Of a stretch of DNA of 64,000 bases, positions 8,267 through 16,879 are shown in pieces. Source of the stretch: JBBRBB01 sp038206235 (GTDB taxonomy: Bacteria > Bacteroidota > Bacteroidia > Chitinophagales > Chitinophagaceae). The position numbers were made by a program, and so were the translations under genes. The notes beneath the pieces are model-generated. The model searched no databases. It saw only the letters and a list, made by a program, of their open reading frames with translations, and had not been told where the DNA came from. The stretch lies in contig JBBRBB010000017.1 of the NCBI GenBank assembly GCA_038206235.1, positions 1 to 64,000 on the forward strand. The letters are read 5' to 3'. Every line of letters starts with the position of its first letter. Position 1 is the stretch's first letter.

Positions 8267-9598
8267 ATGAAAAAATTGGTAATAGGTTGTTCTGTATGCA
8301 TGCTTTTACTTGCCTGCAACAGAAAGAATGATTATGAAGCATTCTTTAAAAATCCAGACATATACTGCAAATCTGTGTATGAGCTGAACAGTGTAGTAAT
8401 GGGAAATAACTTTACGCCCGTTGTGGCATCGCGTAATTATTTGTATGCGAATGTTGCTGCTTATGAAATTATTGTTGCGGGCTATCCTTCGCAATACAAT
8501 TCACTTGCAGGGCAATTGAGAGGTTTAGATTATGTGCCAAAACCTGAAGCCACCAAAAAGATAAATTATGAATTTGCATCATTGCTTGGGTTCTGGAAAT
8601 TGGGAGAGTTAGTTACCTTTTCCGGTGCAGAAACAACAAAATATGTTGATAGCTTAAAGCAGCTTGCAAAAGACCATGGCATGCCCTTGGATATTTACAA
8701 TAACTCTGTTTATTATGCAGATACGGTTGCGGCCGTAATAATGCAATGGAGTAAAAAAGATAATTATGCGCAAACAAGAAGTTACCAAAAATATACAGTG
8801 ATGATGGATTCTCCCGGACGGTGGGTTCCCACTCCTCCTGCTTATTCACAGGCCATGGAGCCTAGCTGGCATTCAATTCGTCCGGTAGTTTTAGATAGTG
8901 CAGGACAATTTCCTGCACCTCCTCCTTATACCTTTAATATTACTGATAAAAACAGCGCCTATTATAAGCAGGTTGTTCAGGTAATGAATGCAGTAGACAG
9001 CTTAACGACGGAACAAAAATGGATAGCTGATTTTTGGGACGATAATCCCTTTAAATTAAATGTTATCGGGCATGTGATGTATGGCACAAAAAAACTTTCA
9101 CCCCCGGGTCACTGGATGAGCATTGTTGGTATTGCTGCACAAAAAGCAAAAGCCGATTACAATACTACTGTATATGCCTATACTAAAACTGCGATTACTT
9201 TATTTGACGCATTTATTGAATGCTGGAAAGTAAAATTTACTTACAACACCGTAAGACCCGAAACAGTGATTAATAAATATTTTAATCCTGATTGGATGCC
9301 ACACTTGCAAACACCGCCTTTCCCGGAATATACCTGCGGGCACTCAACCTGCTCATCGGCAGCAGCAGAAGCATTAACAAGTGTGTTCGGTGATAACTTC
9401 GCTTATACTGATACCACTGAATTAGAATTTGGTATTCCAAGCCGTTCTTTTAAATCTTTTAGAGCTGCTGCTGAAGAAAATAACTGGGCTCGTTTTTATG
9501 GAGGTCTTCATTTTCATAATACATGTATTATAAGTACGGAGTGCGGAAAGATGGTGGGCAACTTTGTAGTAAGTCGCTTGAAGATGAAAAAAGAATGA
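8267..9598 (+). CDS. Vanadium-dependent haloperoxidase-like lipoprotein (PAP2 superfamily)
   Basis: A lipoprotein of 443 residues. I chose the ATG at 8267 because it begins MKKLVIGCSVCMLLLACN, with lipobox LLAC; the frame is open further upstream but that part looks untranslated. The C-terminal half has the haloperoxidase/phosphatase signature: KFTYNTVRP fits K-x6-RP, then PEYTCGHST in place of the usual SGH, then ARFYGGLHF, matching R-x5-H. The motif serine is replaced by cysteine (CGH) and the expected Asp three residues after the last His is absent, so activity is uncertain; it could be a halogenase or a phosphatase. A broken relative lies directly downstream. Confidence 0.85.
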   Translation: MKKLVIGCSVCMLLLACNRKNDYEAFFKNPDIYCKSVYELNSVVMGNNFTPVVASRNYLYANVAAYEIIVAGYPSQYNSLAGQLRGLDYVPKPEATKKINYEFASLLGFWKLGELVTFSGAETTKYVDSLKQLAKDHGMPLDIYNNSVYYADTVAAVIMQWSKKDNYAQTRSYQKYTVMMDSPGRWVPTPPAYSQAMEPSWHSIRPVVLDSAGQFPAPPPYTFNITDKNSAYYKQVVQVMNAVDSLTTEQKWIADFWDDNPFKLNVIGHVMYGTKKLSPPGHWMSIVGIAAQKAKADYNTTVYAYTKTAITLFDAFIECWKVKFTYNTVRPETVINKYFNPDWMPHLQTPPFPEYTCGHSTCSSAAAEALTSVFGDNFAYTDTTELEFGIPSRSFKSFRAAAEENNWARFYGGLHFHNTCIISTECGKMVGNFVVSRLKMKKE

Positions 9599-9613
9599 GT
9601 AGCTAAAACATTT

Positions 9614-9646
9614 AGACCTCACAGGTCTTAAAGACCTGCGAGGTCT
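9614..9646. repeat. Hairpin repeat, AGACCTC...GAGGTCT type
   Basis: The arms 9614-9629 and 9631-9646 are 15/16 complementary around one base. A related CCTCACAG/CTGTGAGG hairpin lies at 51319-51347. It sits 16 nt after the haloperoxidase stop and could also help end transcription, though it has no T run. Confidence 0.75.
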
Positions 9647-9659
9647 GAAAACCAAAACA

Positions 9660-9696
9660 ATATCGGTCAGACGGCTCTAAGCCGTCAGACCGATAT
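9660..9696. repeat. Hairpin repeat with GGTCAGACGGCT arms
   Basis: The arms 9660-9676 and 9680-9696 pair over 17 bases except for one central A-A mismatch, with a 3-nt loop. The reverse complement of its core is the same as the hairpin at 55046-55074 except in the loop, so this is a dispersed repeat present in both orientations. Confidence 0.85.
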
Positions 9697-9739
9697 TTAA
9701 TTATCATTGCAAAAAATAATATCATCAAATACAAAATAT

Positions 9740-10035
9740 TTTTATTTTAATCCGCGACCCACACAAATGAATCCGGATATAAAAACGCTTACAGGTATTC
9801 CTAATTTTACTGCATACATATCTGGTCATTCAACATTTAGCGGTGCAGCCGTAACTATCTTAGGGCATATTATTCCAAACAGGGCAGATGCTTAATGCAA
9901 ATGGCGCAGGATGCATCAAGGTCAAGATTGGTTGGCGGCATTCATTATAGCAGTGATTGCAGGATTGGTTTGGAAACAGGTTACAAGGTTGGTGATTATG
10001 CAGTGCAAAGAGCAAAGACAGATGGAGCGGAATGA
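9740..10035 (+). pseudogene. Second vanadium-haloperoxidase gene, C-terminal remnant
   Basis: One frame reads FNPRPTQMNPDIKTLTGIPN then FTAYISGHSTFSGAAVTILG, carrying the RP and SGHS motifs of vanadium haloperoxidases, and stops near 9895. A different frame then resumes with MAQDASRSRLVGGIHYSSDC, exactly matching SR-x5-H-x3-D, and ends at 10035. The stretch between the motifs is shortened and the N-terminal two thirds are missing. The motifs differ from those of the upstream gene (SGHS and the final Asp are kept here), so this is a separate paralogue and not a duplicated tail. Confidence 0.8.
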
Positions 10036-10050
10036 TATTGAGTAACAAAA

Positions 10051-10083
10051 AAAATCTCCCTGTTTCTGCGGGGAGATTTTATG
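10051..10083. terminator. Bidirectional terminator hairpin
   Basis: A perfect 10-bp stem, 10051-10060 with 10071-10080, has A residues on the left and T residues on the right, so it can work on both strands. It separates the haloperoxidase remnant (plus) from the delta-60 protein gene ending at 10132 (minus). Confidence 0.85.
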
Positions 10084-10131
10084 TAATATGTTTATGCGTT
10101 ATTACTTTCTATTACCATTTTGTAAATACAA

Positions 10132-11991
10132 TTACTCTTTTATAAACTGGTAAGAATTAGTATCATTTATTTTTAAATAATAAGTTCCTCTTTGAAGTTG
10201 TTTTACATTTAACTCATAGCTTGTTGCATTCACAGAAACTTTTTTAATCACATTCCCCTGTGCGTTAATAATTGATAGTGATGTTTTGTCTGATGCGTTT
10301 AAACCACTAACATGCAGCACATCTTTTACAGGATTGGGATAGATGATTACAGAAGAAGATGTTTTATAATCTGTTTCGCTTACAACATCTGAGTAAGTAA
10401 TACTGCCATCGTTACCTACAGCTTTTATGCGATAATAATTGTTACTTTCTGTTGATGCTGCATTATCTGAATAGGAATAGCTGTTGCTGGTATTAGGAGT
10501 TCTTCTTGCTACTTCTGTAAAATTCATTGTTGCATTATTGCTCCGCTCAATAGTATAATAAGCTGTATTAGCTGTTGTTCCCATATCCTGGAAATTAAGT
10601 ATATGGTTGCGTATCCATCTTTTTATTTTAGTAATTAAAGGATGTTGATTTACAGGGTCGCCATAGTAGCGGGCAAGGGCATAACTATAACTTGCTGCAC
10701 CTGTTGCTAATATTTTTCCCCCCTTCTCTATACTCACATCTTGAGCTCCTCCACCACGGCCTGTAAGGTCTGTAAAATCTGTAGTAACTCTTCCGTTTTC
10801 GCCAAAGCTGCTGTCGGTAGCGCCATTTTCTGTATAGTGGTAAAGCTCAAAATAGTCTGGGGAGAACTGTATTTTTGATAAATAATAGGCCATTACAATT
10901 TTATTATTGCTTTGCAGCGCAATATCTTTTGGTTCTTCATAATATCCATCGGCTATATGTGTGATTACTATTCCTTTTTCGCCAAAGCTCTCATCCAGTT
11001 TCCCATCTGTGCTAAAGCGGGTAAGGGCTATATCGGTCTTGGAAAAATCGGTTTTTTGGGTAGTGCCGGTGGCTACAATTTTTCCATTGGATTGCAGCCC
11101 TATGGCTGCCATAAGCCCATGCTTATTATTATTAAACTGTGCCAAGGCAAAACCATTTACGCCATAGCTACTATCCGTAACGCCATTTTGGAATAAGCGG
11201 GTTACAGCAAACCTGTCAGGGTCATTAAAATTGTAGGCATCCCCACCCACAAGTAGCATGTCGTCTTTCTGCAGCGCAATATCCGCAGCCCTGAAGTTAC
11301 TGTAATTAAAACCAATAAAATCTATGCTCACCATGCCTTTATCGCCAAAACTTTCATCGGGGCTGCCATCGGGCAGGTAACGGATAACAAATGAATAGCT
11401 GCTATGGTTACCTTCAAAGCCTCCGCTGATAATAATCCTTTCCTCTGGATCTATCGCAATAGTACGATTGGTATTTAGTGAGGATAAAAGACCATCTTTA
11501 AAAGGCATTGAAGTAATACCCTGGTTGCCAAAACTTTCATCTATGCTGCCGTCTTCATTATAGCGCATTACAGCGGCAGACCTGGCATAGTAATCACCGG
11601 GGCTATGAAAGTAAAAGCCCACAACCAATATTTTATCATCTTGCTGTACATTAATTCCGGAGAGATATAAACTGGTATATCCCAAATCTGTATAACTCGC
11701 CTGCGCTACGCCACTGTCTCCAAAACTTTCATCTATACTGCCATCCGCATTATACCGGATAAGGTTTACAAACCCTCCATCCCAGGCCAATTGAATTATT
11801 TTACCCGATTTTTGGGTGCTATGCCCTATTGAGCCTCCATACAGAGCGGCTGATGAAAAAACAGCCCTTCCATCCACACCAAATGAAGAGTCTAAACTGC
11901 CGGGTTGCGCATGTAATTGATAATTGATAATTGATAATTGAAAACTAAAAAGAATAAAAAATATTGATTTTATTGAAAATGACTTTTTCAT
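10132..11991 (-). CDS. Secreted delta-60 repeat protein with T9SS sorting domain
   Basis: A protein of 619 residues from the ATG at 11991 (MKKSFSIKSIFFILFSFQ). The signal peptide ends around QLHAQ. At least seven delta-60 repeats follow, of the form GSIDESFGNQG or GSLDSSFGVDG, spaced about 55-65 residues, which suggest a beta-propeller. A domain with AYYTIERSNNATMNF comes next. The last 75 residues are a sorting domain beginning VIIYPNPVKDVLHVSG, so the protein should be secreted by the type IX system. Delta-60 proteins are common in Bacteroidota; their ligand is unknown. Oddly, part of the signal peptide is encoded by four copies of a heptamer (11914-11941). It ends 56 nt after the esterase gene, so the two may be co-transcribed. 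Confidence 0.85.
   Translation of the reverse strand: MKKSFSIKSIFFILFSFQLSIINYQLHAQPGSLDSSFGVDGRAVFSSAALYGGSIGHSTQKSGKIIQLAWDGGFVNLIRYNADGSIDESFGDSGVAQASYTDLGYTSLYLSGINVQQDDKILVVGFYFHSPGDYYARSAAVMRYNEDGSIDESFGNQGITSMPFKDGLLSSLNTNRTIAIDPEERIIISGGFEGNHSSYSFVIRYLPDGSPDESFGDKGMVSIDFIGFNYSNFRAADIALQKDDMLLVGGDAYNFNDPDRFAVTRLFQNGVTDSSYGVNGFALAQFNNNKHGLMAAIGLQSNGKIVATGTTQKTDFSKTDIALTRFSTDGKLDESFGEKGIVITHIADGYYEEPKDIALQSNNKIVMAYYLSKIQFSPDYFELYHYTENGATDSSFGENGRVTTDFTDLTGRGGGAQDVSIEKGGKILATGAASYSYALARYYGDPVNQHPLITKIKRWIRNHILNFQDMGTTANTAYYTIERSNNATMNFTEVARRTPNTSNSYSYSDNAASTESNNYYRIKAVGNDGSITYSDVVSETDYKTSSSVIIYPNPVKDVLHVSGLNASDKTSLSIINAQGNVIKKVSVNATSYELNVKQLQRGTYYLKINDTNSYQFIKE
11914..11941. repeat. Four tandem copies of TAATTGA inside a signal-peptide coding region
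   Basis: The 7-bp unit is repeated exactly four times (28 bp) and on the minus strand encodes part of FQLSIINYQL in the delta-60 protein's signal peptide. Gain or loss of a copy would shift the frame. Confidence 0.85.
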
Positions 11992-12047
11992 AATATAAAG
12001 TTTGAAATGAGTTATGAATGATGCCAGAACAGGGGGTGAGAAATAAA

Positions 12048-13619
12048 TTAATTGCAAACCCCTGGTGGCTCGGGTACCGTGCAGGCATTATTATTTACTG
12101 TACTACAGCTATCACGGTTATTAACGCAATCTTCAAAATAAGTGCGTTTTGTTTTTAGCGTATTGAGAAAACCGGGATGTGTTTTATTGTACAGTATAGC
12201 CTGGAAAAATGTAGCAATGCGCCCGCCAATATAGCTGAAAACATCTGCCTCGTTTGTATAGCCTGTGCCAAAATCGTCTGGTGGTACCATTTGCACACCA
12301 TGATGCATCTGCGGGTCCATATATAGTTCTGTATAAACGCCAAGCGATTTTAAAAAACAATAGATTTTTTTGGAACCAAAACGGTAGGCATCTATATCGG
12401 GCGGAGGGTCATTGTTATTAGGACCACCCGGGTCAACACCCGAATTCAAATAAAACACCCTGCCATCGGGCAGGCAGCGGGTTTCGGGGTTCATAACAAC
12501 ACCCGGGAATGCAGGATCTATATTTGTAATTTTCCCGGTATCAGCAAAATAAACATTCTGGTAATCGTAAGGGCATACTTCCCAGTCTAGTTTTCCATGA
12601 AAAGAAATAACGGGTATGCTGTCGCTGGCAGGGAAAAAATCCTGCGGGTGCGTTACATAGTTTAAAGGGATAAAGGCATTTCCCCAGCCATTGCTAAGGC
12701 CAAATATTTTGCTATGGTATTCAATGGTTGGCTCGCCATAATAGTAGTCGGCATCTATGGGTCCGAGTACATTATGCGCACCCTGGTCAACCTGGTTTAT
12801 CATGGCCTGTGTGGGGTAAAATGCTGCATTAATCACACAGATAGCCCCTGCGCTAAAACCTGCCAGACCTATATTGGTACGGTCAAATTTATAAGGGGTG
12901 GCTGCTTCCCTGTTTCTTTTTATAATGGTGCGTATGGCGCCCCGCACATCCTGAAAAGCACGGTAGTAGCATAAATCCTGTTGGCTGGTAGTATAATAAA
13001 CCTGAACTCCTCTTCCTCCCGGTTTGGCAAGTGTATCGCTCAGTACCCGGCCCCTTCGGTATTCCACCACAATGCAAATAAATCCTTGGTGGGCCATTTG
13101 TTGGGCTATGGCATAAAGATGGCCTGCATCTTCTATACTAGTGCAATCGCTAAAGCCCCCTGGATGAAAAAAGATAACAACTGGCGGCAGCACGTTACAG
13201 GTGGAGTATGGATAATCGGGATACCATCCTATATATTTCAACTGCTCTACCGAGTCTAAACAAAAGTCGCCGGGGTCGCATAGTTCTTCAGCATTGTAGC
13301 TTACATCTTTCCATTCGTACACCGTGTCTCTGTTTGTTTTGTAGTAAGAGAGCCAGCCTGTGCTATAGATTATTTGAAAAGGCTGATGTGCCGCTACTGT
13401 GTCGGTTAAATTGTAGTTGCAAGTGTAGGGCAGCTTATCGGCCTCGCTGCATACAGTAAATGCTGTTTCTGTATTGGTGTACAGTAAGGCGGTGCTGTTT
13501 ATGTTTTTGAAAACAAAAGAATTTTGCCCCGGTTTATTGGGGTTTGCTGTAAGATGAAATGGTGCACCGTATGCAGGCTGCGCCGGCATTGGGCGGGAGA
13601 AAAATATGCAGTTAAGCAT
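12048..13619 (-). CDS. Carboxylesterase-like alpha/beta hydrolase
   Basis: A 523-residue alpha/beta hydrolase. The oxyanion-hole motif is FFHPGGF, the nucleophile elbow GFSAGA, the acid lies in FHGKLDWEV, and the histidine in MHHGVQM. This fits the carboxylesterase/BD-FAE type group. The N-terminal 120 residues are a beta-rich region with cysteines; the C-terminus PEPPGVCN also has cysteine, as expected for an exported protein. The open frame, however, starts MLNCIFFSRPMPAQ, without a good signal peptide, while a plausible one lies just upstream in another frame (13612-13707). Either a frameshift has cut off export or the protein is made without it. Its substrate is unknown; its neighbour is the delta-60 protein. 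Confidence 0.8.
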   Translation of the reverse strand: MLNCIFFSRPMPAQPAYGAPFHLTANPNKPGQNSFVFKNINSTALLYTNTETAFTVCSEADKLPYTCNYNLTDTVAAHQPFQIIYSTGWLSYYKTNRDTVYEWKDVSYNAEELCDPGDFCLDSVEQLKYIGWYPDYPYSTCNVLPPVVIFFHPGGFSDCTSIEDAGHLYAIAQQMAHQGFICIVVEYRRGRVLSDTLAKPGGRGVQVYYTTSQQDLCYYRAFQDVRGAIRTIIKRNREAATPYKFDRTNIGLAGFSAGAICVINAAFYPTQAMINQVDQGAHNVLGPIDADYYYGEPTIEYHSKIFGLSNGWGNAFIPLNYVTHPQDFFPASDSIPVISFHGKLDWEVCPYDYQNVYFADTGKITNIDPAFPGVVMNPETRCLPDGRVFYLNSGVDPGGPNNNDPPPDIDAYRFGSKKIYCFLKSLGVYTELYMDPQMHHGVQMVPPDDFGTGYTNEADVFSYIGGRIATFFQAILYNKTHPGFLNTLKTKRTYFEDCVNNRDSCSTVNNNACTVPEPPGVCN

Positions 13620-13707
13620 GGCCGGAGGTCTTATTGTTGGCCCTCCCGCAAAGGTTTAAGGCAAAGGCGGCAAGGCCGCTAAAACTAATAATGGTAATGA
13701 ACTTCAT
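13612..13707 (-). other. Displaced signal-peptide coding segment
   Basis: An ATG at 13707 opens a 31-codon frame starting MKFITIISFSGLAAFALNLC, a typical signal peptide, that ends at a stop at 13612-13614, overlapping the start of the esterase frame by a few bases. I infer that it was the original N-terminus of the esterase and that an indel in 13612-13680 separated them, but a sequencing error would look the same. Confidence 0.5.
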
Positions 13708-13886
13708 AAGCGTAAAATTTTGATAGTTAGAAAGAAATGCCGCTACGAATTTACAAAAAAAAAGGGAATGGCAAAATTTATTTTGCTGGTATCAAATTTA
13801 TACAAATGCGAGTTCAGTATACATAAGCAAATTGAAGAACATCATAGAGGGAGCTAAAAAATTAAAGCAGACTATACGTGTATAAA

Positions 13887-15008
13887 TCATAATTCAAACA
13901 CCAGCTTCTCACATTTTTTCAAAAAGCTTTCATCAACCGTTGCGCCAATGCCCGGCTCATCGGTAACAGAAATTCTATAATTATCTTTTATCACAACGCC
14001 ACCTGCAACCGGATTTACAAGATGATTAATATTATAATCCATATCATAAAAAACAATGCTGTCGTGTGCACACGCAAAATGTGCATTAGCAGTTAGAGCA
14101 AGTGCTGATTCATCCATACCGCCAAGCATACATTTCATGTTGTGCAGTGCGGCAAGCTTTGCAATTGCGCCAGCCTCAACCATGCTGCCTGTTTTTGCCA
14201 GCTTAATGTTGATGTAGTCACATGCCTGTTGCTCTATTAATTGTTGTGCATCATGCGCACTGAAGCATGACTCATCAGCCATAATTTTTATTGGTGAACT
14301 TTGCGTTATTTTTTTCAAACCTTGTATATCGTGCTTATGAACCGGCTGTTCGCAGAATTCAACATTTGCATCTTCAAGAGCAGTGAGCACCGTAACAGCA
14401 TTATCAACACTCCAACCCTGGTTGGCATCTAATCTTAAAGGAATTGTATTACCAATTGCTCTGCGAATGGTTTGCACAATCTCAACATCATGTGGGGCAT
14501 TGTTATCCTTTCCTAATTTTACTTTAATAAAAAAAGGATTTTTAGCAGTTATTTTCAACGCACTCCCAGCCATTCGCTCAGGTGATTCTATATAGATTGT
14601 TTCATCAGTCAATAATTCTTTTTTTTCGCCTCCAAGAAATTTATACAATGGCTTATTTGCATACTGGGCGGCAACATCATGCAATGCCATATCAAATGCA
14701 CTTTTGCATGTAAAATTGAAGGGAGCATAGTCAGTGAGCTGCCGCATTCTTTCATCAATCAGCAATGAATCTTTCCCTAATAGTAAAAAAGCAAAATCTT
14801 TTGACAATGCCATGCAGGTTTCCTGCGTTTCGCCTACAATCATGGGAAATGGAGCGCCTTCACCCCATCCCGCAATTCCTTTATTTGTATAAATTTTTAC
14901 AAGGAAATTTTTTGCTTCGTATAATGTTCCGAGAGATATGGTTGTTGGCTTGGCAGGTATAGTGTAAGCAAAAGCCTCTATTCTAATAATTAATAATTCT
15001 TCTGCCAC
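13887..15008 (-). CDS. Dipeptide epimerase (L-Ala-D/L-Glu epimerase type), enolase superfamily
   Basis: A 373-residue member of the mandelate racemase/muconate lactonising branch. The acid/base lysine motif is FIKVKLG (KxK). The three metal ligands are Asp in RLDANQGW, Glu in FCEQPV and Asp in MADESCF. The second catalytic lysine is in NIKLAKTG, and GGMDES near the end is the Asp-x-Asp-like substrate contact found in Ala-Glu epimerases. It probably epimerises L-Ala-D-Glu from recycled murein peptides so they can be degraded. The gene starts 11 nt after the small membrane protein gene, so both form one transcript. Start codon: ATG of MAEELLIIRIEAFAYTIP. Confidence 0.88.
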   Translation of the reverse strand: MAEELLIIRIEAFAYTIPAKPTTISLGTLYEAKNFLVKIYTNKGIAGWGEGAPFPMIVGETQETCMALSKDFAFLLLGKDSLLIDERMRQLTDYAPFNFTCKSAFDMALHDVAAQYANKPLYKFLGGEKKELLTDETIYIESPERMAGSALKITAKNPFFIKVKLGKDNNAPHDVEIVQTIRRAIGNTIPLRLDANQGWSVDNAVTVLTALEDANVEFCEQPVHKHDIQGLKKITQSSPIKIMADESCFSAHDAQQLIEQQACDYINIKLAKTGSMVEAGAIAKLAALHNMKCMLGGMDESALALTANAHFACAHDSIVFYDMDYNINHLVNPVAGGVVIKDNYRISVTDEPGIGATVDESFLKKCEKLVFEL

Positions 15009-15019
15009 AAGAGACTTAT

Positions 15020-15259
15020 TTAATTTTTCCAGATACGGTAAAGCAAAGCAAAAAGTGATACTAAAGTCCAGGTGCCTTCTAATATAACAAATGGAATAAA
15101 ATGAATCAGCATGGATGCAAAACAGGCCAGTGCGGCGCCAAGTGTGTTCGCGGCAAAATATAGCTTTCCATCTTTTTCAATAAGATTAAATGTGTTTGCA
15201 AAATATGCTATAAGAATAATTGCAACACCAATTGTACCTATAACATTATTGTAATTCAT
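15020..15259 (-). CDS. Small membrane protein, CBU_0592-like
   Basis: A 79-residue protein with two or three membrane segments: VIGTIGVAIILIAYFANTF, LGAALACFASMLIHFIPFVI and TWTLVSLFALLYRI. This matches the small CBU_0592 family of conserved membrane proteins of unknown role. It is directly upstream of the dipeptide epimerase (11 nt gap), which suggests co-transcription but no clear functional link. Confidence 0.75.
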   Translation of the reverse strand: MNYNNVIGTIGVAIILIAYFANTFNLIEKDGKLYFAANTLGAALACFASMLIHFIPFVILEGTWTLVSLFALLYRIWKN

Positions 15260-15378
15260 TTTTCAATTTTAATGTGAAAAATAATTCTTTTTAAATTGTA
15301 TTTTTTTCATTGAATCCATACCTGAATACAAATGAAAGAATTTGCGGATTAAGATAATACTTTTGTTTTAAATATTAT

Positions 15379-16764
15379 ATGCTTACAATGATAAACATAA
15401 TTGAGCAATTATTGCAAATGCGAAAATATTTTAATGAAAGCGAAACAAAAATATATTCCTTTCGCAGAGCGCAATTGCATAAGCTGAAGCAGGCAATTCT
15501 TAAGCATGAAAAGGATTTGCATGGAGCTCTGTACAATGATTTAAAAAAAAGTGCCGAAGAGAGTTGGGTAACAGAAACCGGGTTCGTGATTGCTGAAATT
15601 AATGATGCCCTTAAAAATTTAAAGCAATGGATGCAGCCGGAAAGAGCAGCCACAAACCTGCTAAACTTTCCTTCAAAAAGTTATACACTAAAAGAGCCGT
15701 TGGGTGTTGTATTAATAATTGGTCCCTGGAACTATCCGCTGCAGTTGCTTTTTACTCCTCTTGTTGGCGCTATTGCTGCAGGAAACTGTGTTGTGCTAAA
15801 GCCAAGCGAATTTGCACCGGCAACATCTGCCATCATGAAAAAAATTATAAATGAAATTTTTACGGAAAATTATATTTTGTATGTGGAAGGAGATGGCGCC
15901 GCGGCGGTGCCTGAAATGATGAACAACTTTACATTTGACTATGTTTTCTATACAGGCAGCACTGCAGTTGGAAAAATTATTTACAAAATGGCAGCGGAAA
16001 AATTAGTGCCTGTTACGCTGGAACTCGGAGGAAAAAGTCCCTGCATTGTTGAAAGTGATGCAAATATAAAAGTGACGGCACGCCGCATTACAATGACAAA
16101 ATTTTCCAATGCAGGTCAAATGTGCGTAGCGCCTGATTATGTTCTGGTGCACGCATCAAAAAAAGAAGAATTAGTAACTGAAATAAAAAATAATATAAAA
16201 AAATTTTTTGGTGATAATGCTGCACTTAGTTATGAGTATGGTAAGATTATCAACGAAAAACAATTCAACCGTTTGATACATTATTTGAACGATGGAAATA
16301 TTATATATGGCGGAAGGCATGATAAAGAAAAATTGTTTATTGAACCAACCATACTTGAAGATGTTTCAATAAATGCCGGTGTGATGAAAGAAGAAATCTT
16401 CGGACCCATATTACCGGTAATAGCTTTTAATAACATGGATGAAGCGAAAGAAATTATTAACCGCACCCCTAACCCGCTTGCATTTTATGTGTTTACATCA
16501 TCAAAGAGCAAAGAACAAAAATGGTTAGATGATATTTCATTTGGCGGCGGCTGCATAAATAATTCAAGCTGGCATTTAACCAATTACAATTTACCTTTTG
16601 GCGGAAGGGGGTTTAGCGGTACAGGCGCTTATCATGGTAAATATTCTTTTGAAACCTTCAGTCATAAGAAAGCAATTATGAAAACGCCCACCTGGTTCGA
16701 CCCAAATATTAAATATCCGCCCCTTAAGGGAAAGCTGAATCTTTTTAAAAAAATAATTCGATAA
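15379..16764 (+). CDS. Aldehyde dehydrogenase (class 3-like, NAD(P)-dependent)
   Basis: A 461-residue aldehyde dehydrogenase without a signal peptide. The length and N-terminus fit the short class 3/fatty aldehyde group. Visible motifs are the cofactor-binding GPWNYPLQL (about 115-123), PSEFAPATS, YTGSTAVGK, the general base Glu215 in LELGGKSPC, and the nucleophile Cys249 in NAGQMCVAPDY. The conserved EEIFGPILPV and the C-terminal LPFGGRGFSGTGAYHG are also present. It oxidises aldehydes to acids, possibly from lipid breakdown; the exact substrate cannot be told. It starts about 120 nt from the divergent membrane gene and is followed by a short-repeat array and gpx on the same strand. Confidence 0.92.
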   Translation: MLTMINIIEQLLQMRKYFNESETKIYSFRRAQLHKLKQAILKHEKDLHGALYNDLKKSAEESWVTETGFVIAEINDALKNLKQWMQPERAATNLLNFPSKSYTLKEPLGVVLIIGPWNYPLQLLFTPLVGAIAAGNCVVLKPSEFAPATSAIMKKIINEIFTENYILYVEGDGAAAVPEMMNNFTFDYVFYTGSTAVGKIIYKMAAEKLVPVTLELGGKSPCIVESDANIKVTARRITMTKFSNAGQMCVAPDYVLVHASKKEELVTEIKNNIKKFFGDNAALSYEYGKIINEKQFNRLIHYLNDGNIIYGGRHDKEKLFIEPTILEDVSINAGVMKEEIFGPILPVIAFNNMDEAKEIINRTPNPLAFYVFTSSKSKEQKWLDDISFGGGCINNSSWHLTNYNLPFGGRGFSGTGAYHGKYSFETFSHKKAIMKTPTWFDPNIKYPPLKGKLNLFKKIIR

Positions 16765-16775
16765 GAAATAAAAAA

Positions 16776-16861
16776 GTAAATACAGTAGAAAGTAAATACA
16801 GTAGAAAAAGTAACTACGGTAGAAAAGTAACTACGGTAGAAAAAGAAACAACAGTAGAAAA
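16776..16861. repeat. Five tandem copies of a 16-18-bp unit
   Basis: Units begin at 16776, 16792, 16810, 16827 and 16845 and read roughly GTAAnTACnGTAGAAAA. They fill the 115-bp gap between the aldehyde dehydrogenase and glutathione peroxidase genes. The unit is not the same as that in the array downstream of gpx. Confidence 0.85.
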
Positions 16862-16879
16862 GCAAAAAATAAAAAAATT

